Shown here piece after piece: positions 12,361 through 16,369 of a DNA stretch of 16,369 nucleotides. Position 1 is the stretch's first letter. Each line of letters starts with the position of its first letter. The translations under genes were made by a program, and so were the position numbers. Location of the stretch: assembly GCA_022360105.1 (NCBI GenBank), contig JAKSDL010000364.1, forward strand, positions 1 through 16,369, in the 5' to 3' direction. The DNA is from Pseudomonadota bacterium (GTDB lineage Bacteria > SAR324 > XYD2-FULL-50-16 > JAHJRI01). The notes under the pieces were generated by a model. The model was not told the origin of the DNA. It searched no databases and saw nothing but the letters and a program-made list of their open reading frames with translations.

Positions 12361-14514
12361 CTAGTCTCTATAACCACCGGTTTCCCAGTTTCTTTTCAAT
12401 AAAGCTGTTTTTGAATGCAGATCCACTTGTAAAATGGATTCCTTTGTATCAAAGGCCGTCCCAAAATGGGAGACAACCCCTTCGTCATACCCTGAATATA
12501 AAAACGGAAACGCTTTTGATGTTATTCGTTTACTTTCCATTATCCATCGCATACCAGGTTTTACTTTTCTCGCCAGAATCTGTTCTTTACCTTTTTTAAA
12601 ATCCTCCACTATTTCTGTACAACCAACACCTTCCCTGGAGATGGAAGTTGTTTTTCTTTGATAACATCCACTATCGCTGTACTCATTATAACGCATGATT
12701 TCTTTAACCAACAAAGGAACATTTTTATGGCTAAAAACGCCTAGATATTGTCCGGACTTGGTGTAATTTGCGTTTTGATTTTTGAACTCATAACCCTGGT
12801 AAACGATCTCAAGGGGATAACTGGAACCTTCAATTTCAATTTGTATCCGACCTTTTTCTCTGGTTTTTGTCCAGAAATCGAGAAGATTGAACCCGACAGG
12901 GAAGTTTTCATTGACTAAGGGAACCGCAATCGTAGGAATCTCATTTTGGTCAAACAATCGCTTCTTTCTTGTTTCCGCTTTTGTCTTGGTACCTGTGAAT
13001 ACGGAAGGTCTCAGATTAAAGCGGTCTATCAGTTGATCATTAGTGTGCCCATAGTAGTTTATAAGCTTAGGGTTGGCCTTCAATTCCATTAATGTTTGTA
13101 TTACTTCAGACTTTCCATTCATGATTGCCAGTCCTAATGCGTTATCCTGGTTTTCATTCTGATAATTTATGTCAGTTCCTGCGTTTATTAACATGTTGAC
13201 AATGTTCTTTTTCCCGCAGGCAGAAGCCTGCAACAGCAGGTCACAACCAAATCGTTTTGCGTCTGCCCCACATTCCAGCAAGTATTGGACTATTGAATCA
13301 TTCAATGGTGCATAGGAGAGTGTGGATTTCTTTGATCTATCCGGTGCATTAAAATTCGCACCACCTTCTTGGAAAGCTTTCAGGATATTAAGAAGTTGGA
13401 TCTTTTCGTCATAATAGAGATCCGGCTTCTTGGTTTTCACTGACTTTAAAGCAACCAAAAGACTGCTGTTGATTGAACGTTGACTTAACTTGGTGCCCAA
13501 TAAAAACCGGATCTTTTTCAGCAGCTTTAGCTCAGTTGCAATTTTTAATGCTTTTCCCCTGGATTTGGTATCAGAGGAAGGAAGCATTTTCCTCAGCTCT
13601 TTGATACTTTTAAAAGCTACGCTTTCAGAGACATTCAAACTACTTTTGCTTGTACCTCCGGCATCAACCAGGATTTGAAACAGATGTTTGTCTTCAAACC
13701 GGTACGCAACTTCAACAGCGTCGCCATCTTTCACATCTGCCCCGTTTTTGACCAATAATTCGACAATATCAATCAAATACAAGTTAACGGCAGCAATCAA
13801 AGGTGTTTCAGATTCGGTCCAGGGGCTGAATTGGTTGATTACTGCTCCTTTTTTAATCATTATCCGAGCTAACTCGGCAGGAAGACCGCAGTCATTAGAG
13901 AATTCACAATACTCGGGATAGAAGCTGATAATTCTCGTTAACAGGTTATGGTGATCGTTTTTAAACGTTTCGATTGAATCAACCAGTCTGCAGATACGGT
14001 TTTCCAATCCGTCCAAATCCAATTCATGGTAGTCCCCAAACTCTTCATACGTATGTTGTTTGTCCCATAAAAATTGATCAAGTATCTCGTTAATTTCATC
14101 AAATCCGGAGTTGGAGCTTAGCTGAATGACATCAATCTCTTGAGTCAACAATTTGTAAAACTTCTGTTTTAATGACTTTAGCGTTAGCTGATCATCACCA
14201 CTTTTAAAATAAAAATTGGACTCTTCCATACCCTGGTCGAAGGTAAGAACTCTGGATAAGGTAAGTCGATAGTTGAATTCACCAACTGGGTTCAGAAACT
14301 TATCCAAAGCAGAATCGATACATCCCTTCGTTTCTTTTATCAAATCTCTAATATTCAAGTCCCTGGCTGATCGAGTTATTTCATCGCATTGAAAAAAGAG
14401 ACTGCTTTTGTTCATAAAGAGGTTGCAAATCTCCTCCCACTCACCGTTTTGAGCCTTGGAAAGTCTAATTTCAATGGAGCAGGGTACTCGAAAATGTAAT
14501 ATCTTATAGGTCAT
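12361..14514 (-). CDS. Large ankyrin-repeat protein with unknown flanking domains
   Basis: 717 residues from the ATG at 14514; no clear ribosome site. Residues 1-200 form an unrecognised domain. Residues 205-300 and 380-495 contain ankyrin-type helix pairs (LARIMIKKGAVIN, TPLIAAVNLYLIDIVELLVKN, GADVKDGDAVEVA, VQYLLECGADAK, LLLQASACGKKNIVNMLI, ALGLAIMNGKSEVIQTLM), several quite degenerate. Residues 510-717 are a separate C-terminal domain with strand-rich segments (RIQIEIEGSSYPLEIVYQGY, GQYLGVFSHKNVPLLVKE, GYDEGVVSHFGTAFD). Ankyrin repeats mediate protein-protein contacts. No protease, nuclease or ADP-ribosyltransferase motif is evident in either flank. There is no signal peptide, so it is probably cytosolic. 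It is the first gene of an operon with the zinc-ribbon-like gene 16 bases downstream. Substrate or partner unknown. Confidence 0.8.
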   Translation of the reverse strand: MTYKILHFRVPCSIEIRLSKAQNGEWEEICNLFMNKSSLFFQCDEITRSARDLNIRDLIKETKGCIDSALDKFLNPVGEFNYRLTLSRVLTFDQGMEESNFYFKSGDDQLTLKSLKQKFYKLLTQEIDVIQLSSNSGFDEINEILDQFLWDKQHTYEEFGDYHELDLDGLENRICRLVDSIETFKNDHHNLLTRIISFYPEYCEFSNDCGLPAELARIMIKKGAVINQFSPWTESETPLIAAVNLYLIDIVELLVKNGADVKDGDAVEVAYRFEDKHLFQILVDAGGTSKSSLNVSESVAFKSIKELRKMLPSSDTKSRGKALKIATELKLLKKIRFLLGTKLSQRSINSSLLVALKSVKTKKPDLYYDEKIQLLNILKAFQEGGANFNAPDRSKKSTLSYAPLNDSIVQYLLECGADAKRFGCDLLLQASACGKKNIVNMLINAGTDINYQNENQDNALGLAIMNGKSEVIQTLMELKANPKLINYYGHTNDQLIDRFNLRPSVFTGTKTKAETRKKRLFDQNEIPTIAVPLVNENFPVGFNLLDFWTKTREKGRIQIEIEGSSYPLEIVYQGYEFKNQNANYTKSGQYLGVFSHKNVPLLVKEIMRYNEYSDSGCYQRKTTSISREGVGCTEIVEDFKKGKEQILARKVKPGMRWIMESKRITSKAFPFLYSGYDEGVVSHFGTAFDTKESILQVDLHSKTALLKRNWETGGYRD

Positions 14515-14571
14515 TGGCCAAAGGATAATACCGAGGTGATCTTTTTTTGAGCAGCTATAAATTCTGTGATC

Positions 14572-14616
14572 TTACAAAGTAAACAGCACAGTTGCAATTA
14601 ATCCAGTTATTTTCAT
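14572..14616 (-). other. Short hydrophobic leader-like frame upstream of the ankyrin gene
   Basis: An ATG at 14616 encodes MKITGLIATVLFTL and stops at TAA 14572-14574. It is in the same frame as the ankyrin gene, 34 codons upstream of its ATG. It looks like the start of a signal peptide. It may be an upstream peptide, the 5' stub of a lost exported gene, or chance. No ribosome site of note. Confidence 0.25.
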
Positions 14617-14732
14617 ACCAATCAGCCTGCATTTAATACTAAAGTAGTACGACTTTGATACTTTTTACTCATAGCAAAAATCGGATTGGTGTCATAAATT
14701 TTAACTTTAACAAATAAGCAGACTTTACATGA

Positions 14733-15038
14733 TGTTTTAAAATAAAAAAATTAATCAATTCCTGCATTCTCTCACCGGACGCGTTGGCAAAGGAGGTTCC
14801 TATATTCGCGGAGAAATACCTCCCGCCAACGTTTTTAGGAAGATCGATTACTTCTTCAAATACCGGATTTGTAGAACACAGTCGGAAATACCTGGCGAGT
14901 TTTTATCAAAATACTATCAGCCTGAATACCTTATTAGAACAGGCAGGAGCAATATTTACTCAAGAAAGAGACGAGTGTGATATCGATCTTTCTCCGGAAG
15001 CCTTAGAAAAGGATTCGATTATTAATCTTTTGTCTTAA
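14733..15038 (+). pseudogene. Open coding-like fragment without a proper start
   Basis: The frame is open from the TGA at 14730-14732 to TAA at 15036-15038, about 101 codons. The protein-like part starts with CILSPDALAKEVPIFAEKYL and continues with PTFLGRS, a helix HSRKYLASFYQNTISLNTLL and an acidic end (ERDECDIDLSPEALEKDSI). The only usual start is TTG 14784, in the middle of the apparent sequence and without a fitting ribosome site (the GGAGG here lies downstream of it). A fragment of a longer gene with a lost 5' end is most likely. Family not recognised. Confidence 0.45.
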
Positions 15039-15069
15039 TAGTTTAAAAATCCTTGGAAAGTTAAGATTC

Positions 15070-15180
15070 TTACTTGCCATTCTCCCGCTGATATATAATT
15101 TCCAACACTTCAATAAAACTTTTTGTTCGAAACTCAAAAAGATGCGGTCTAAATAGTTTTTTCAAGAGCGATCGTGAAAT
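15070..15180 (-). pseudogene. Short 3' gene remnant on the minus strand
   Basis: Minus-strand frame of 36 codons between a stop at 15181-15183 and TAA at 15070-15072. It encodes SLLKKLFRPHLFEFRTKSF and IEVLEIIYQRENGK, which has a natural C-terminal look (basic then amphipathic helix). There is no start codon. Probably the end of a lost gene, but the length is close to what chance could give. Confidence 0.3.
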
Positions 15181-15189
15181 TTAGATTAA

Positions 15190-15573
15190 AGGCCAACAAT
15201 AAAGTTCAAGGAAAGCCAGATCGAAAAGTATTGCCGGGAAAACGATATCGAACTGACCCATAACAGCCTGTTCAGGGACACAACGGTTATTCTGGGTGGT
15301 TCCAGTGGTTTTGACCCCTTGCAGGATGCAAATCCTGAGCATAAATATTCTTCAACCACCTCTGCTGTGCTCTTTGATAGCAAGGGTAATGGCGTTCTGG
15401 TAGATCCCGGGGTCAATACCATCCAAAAGCTGCTGGATAATAAGATCAATCCCAATTTTATTTGCGGCATTATTATTACCCACGCTCACGCCGACCACGA
15501 TCTTGGTTTTTGGCAGACTTATCTGACCCTGCCGGGCGCAGAGAAAGTTATCCGGTTGATAGATTCTGAGTAG
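15190..15573 (+). pseudogene. Metallo-beta-lactamase-fold hydrolase fragment
   Basis: The frame is open for 127 codons from 15190 to TAG at 15571-15573. The order is RDTTVILGGSSGFDP, TTSAVLFDSKGNGVLVDPG (first strands and conserved Asp), then GIIITHAHADHDLG, the HxHxDH zinc motif of metallo-beta-lactamase-fold hydrolases. Full enzymes of this fold have about 200-300 residues and further zinc ligands (a later His, Asp and His). Here the sequence diverges right after the motif and stops 20 residues later, so the C-terminal half is missing. No convincing start exists: TTG 15319 lies inside the conserved region. The fragment cannot bind two zinc ions properly and is taken as a pseudogene. Confidence 0.7.
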
Positions 15574-15589
15574 AGGATTTGGGCTGGTT

Positions 15590-15625
15590 GATGGGTAACT
15601 CTGTTGCCCATCCTACATTCAATCC
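15590..15625. repeat. REP-like hairpin, copy 1
   Basis: GATGGGTAAC (15590-15599) pairs with GTTGCCCATC (15603-15612), one mismatch, 3-base loop. It is followed by CTACATTCAATCC, which is shared with copy 2. Confidence 0.6.
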
Positions 15626-15643
15626 TTATCACGAGTAGGTCAA

Positions 15644-15680
15644 GATGGGCAGGCTATCGCCGGCCCATCCTACATTCCAT
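15644..15680. repeat. REP-like hairpin, copy 2
   Basis: GATGGGC (15644-15650) pairs with GCCCATC (15663-15669), followed by CTACATTCCATCC. Arms and tail match copy 1, while the loop region differs. The two copies are 19 bases apart in direct orientation. Confidence 0.6.
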
Positions 15681-15792
15681 CCCGACCAAAGAATAGTTAA
15701 GAATTGATATTCAATGAATCCATCCAAGAATCAACTCTGCTATTTAAGCGCTTATGGGTCGTAGCCCCGCCCTACCGTTTGTAATCTGCTTG

Positions 15793-15808
15793 AATCAAGA
15801 CTTTGATT
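15793..15808. repeat. 16-base palindromic repeat, copy 2
   Basis: AATCAAGACTTTGATT, identical to 263-278 at the other end of the window, with different flanks. Confidence 0.4.
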
Positions 15809-16006
15809 AATAAATAGCTTCAACTAAGTAAAATAACTTTGGACCCTACCTGGCCGTCGGAGGATGGATCAAAATAACGAATAGGGGTCTAATCAAAATT
15901 CCAGGAATTTGGTAGGATTTGTTTATTCTGAGGCTATTTGTATGTTGTCCGTGGGATCGCCTGATTTTCACGGGAATAGATCCGAAAATTAAAATGTAAT
16001 ATAAAC

Positions 16007-16285
16007 ATGGAAGATGAAAATATATGCATATTATGCGGAAGCCCTTATGGACTGACGTTCCATCATCTGATACCCAAGACGTGCCATTCCAACAAATGGT
16101 TTAAAAAAAACTTCACCAGAACCGAAATGAAAGAGAATGGCATCAATATTTGCGGGAAGTGCCATTCGTTTATTCACAGACAGTTTCCTGTCAAAACCCT
16201 TGGTAAGGAACTAAACACTTTGGAGAAAATAAAAAACAAAGCTGTGATCAGCAAATACATTAAATGGGCGAAAAAGAATCATTGA
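16007..16285 (+). CDS. Small HNH-type zinc protein (putative endonuclease)
   Basis: 92 residues from ATG 16007; no strong ribosome site. The layout is CILCG (Cys7, Cys10), then TFHHLIPKTCH (His19, His20), then INICGKCHSFIH (Cys49, Cys52, His53, His57), and a basic helical end with LEKIKNKAVISKYIKWAKK. Four Cys form the structural zinc site, and HHLIP plus CHSFIH supply the HNH metal-finger residues. This matches a family of 80-95-residue stand-alone HNH proteins found in many proteobacteria, so the gene looks full length and intact. HNH proteins cut DNA with a divalent metal, but the biological role of this short class is unknown. It stands alone next to REP-like repeats and gene fragments. 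Confidence 0.85.
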   Translation: MEDENICILCGSPYGLTFHHLIPKTCHSNKWFKKNFTRTEMKENGINICGKCHSFIHRQFPVKTLGKELNTLEKIKNKAVISKYIKWAKKNH

Positions 16286-16369
16286 CCCTCTTCCTCTTCT
16301 TCTTACCTTTCCAAATCATAGTTCCCTAGCGATATTCGGCAATAAAAGTCTGATTATTGACTCCGTCCG

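Larger units (their letters stand above)
15574..16006. other. Intergenic stretch with REP-like hairpins
   Basis: About 430 bases without a supportable gene. It contains two related hairpins (15590-15625 and 15644-15680), a GC-rich GTAGCCCCGCCCTAC segment near 15761-15775 that resembles other dispersed repeats, and the second copy of the 16-base palindrome at 15793-15808. The last 150 bases lead into the HNH gene. Confidence 0.55.

Noticed and set aside
12282..12599. 105-codon plus-strand open frame across the end of the ankyrin gene and the start of the zinc-ribbon gene
   Set aside because: It is antisense to two better-supported genes, is Phe/Leu/Ser-rich and has no ribosome site.
15186..15470. 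Minus-strand 94-codon open frame opposite the metallo-beta-lactamase fragment
   Set aside because: The plus strand carries the recognisable HxHxDH fold; the antisense product is low-complexity Ser/Leu-rich.
15644..15808. CRISPR-like repeat spacing near the hairpins
   Set aside because: Only two hairpin copies with unequal ends and no regular spacers or cas genes.

Overview
The window reads as accessory chromosomal DNA of a Gram-negative bacterium with a moderately AT-rich genome. Two genes carry Sec-type signal peptides. A bacteriohemerythrin, a WG-repeat protein, small hairpin repeats and scattered gene fragments would fit a Desulfobacterota-like (deltaproteobacterial) genome, but no marker gene is present and the taxon is a weak inference. 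No rRNA, tRNA, CRISPR array, transposase or phage gene was found.

Left part (1-3430): the first 35 codons of a bacteriohemerythrin run off the left edge on the minus strand. A decayed coding remnant with its own terminator follows. Two exported proteins come next: a lysine-rich, probably coiled-coil protein whose gene contains a run of 19 A, and a nine-repeat WG protein. A MITE-like hairpin element lies downstream.

Middle part, plus strand (3431-9267): a row of small cytosolic genes without any toxin. It starts with a 500-residue protein made of two SMI1/KNR4 (SUKH) units, then a frameshifted gene remnant, four uncharacterised proteins of 157 to 287 residues, and a divergent endonuclease V that starts at TTG behind a good ribosome binding site. 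A 735-base gap inside this row holds a coding remnant, a perfect 13-bp terminator hairpin and a small element with terminal inverted repeats.

Right part (9268-14514): a minus-strand pair (an unknown protein, then a WGR-domain/zinc protein overlapping it by 17 bases), a plus-strand protein made of two DUF7710-like units, and a second minus-strand pair (a 717-residue ankyrin-repeat protein, then a zinc-ribbon-like protein).

Far right (14515-16369): a gene graveyard of three fragments, including a metallo-beta-lactamase-fold piece with its His-x-His-x-Asp-His motif, then REP-like hairpins and a complete small HNH protein.

How it may work together: families such as SUKH are known immunity proteins of polymorphic (contact-dependent, T6SS, Rhs) toxins. 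Here immunity-like genes occur without toxins, and two of them are internally duplicated and fused. The best overall reading, which is inference, is an orphan immunity island that keeps and duplicates protective genes beside decayed ones. Nothing in the sequence proves a toxin partner.
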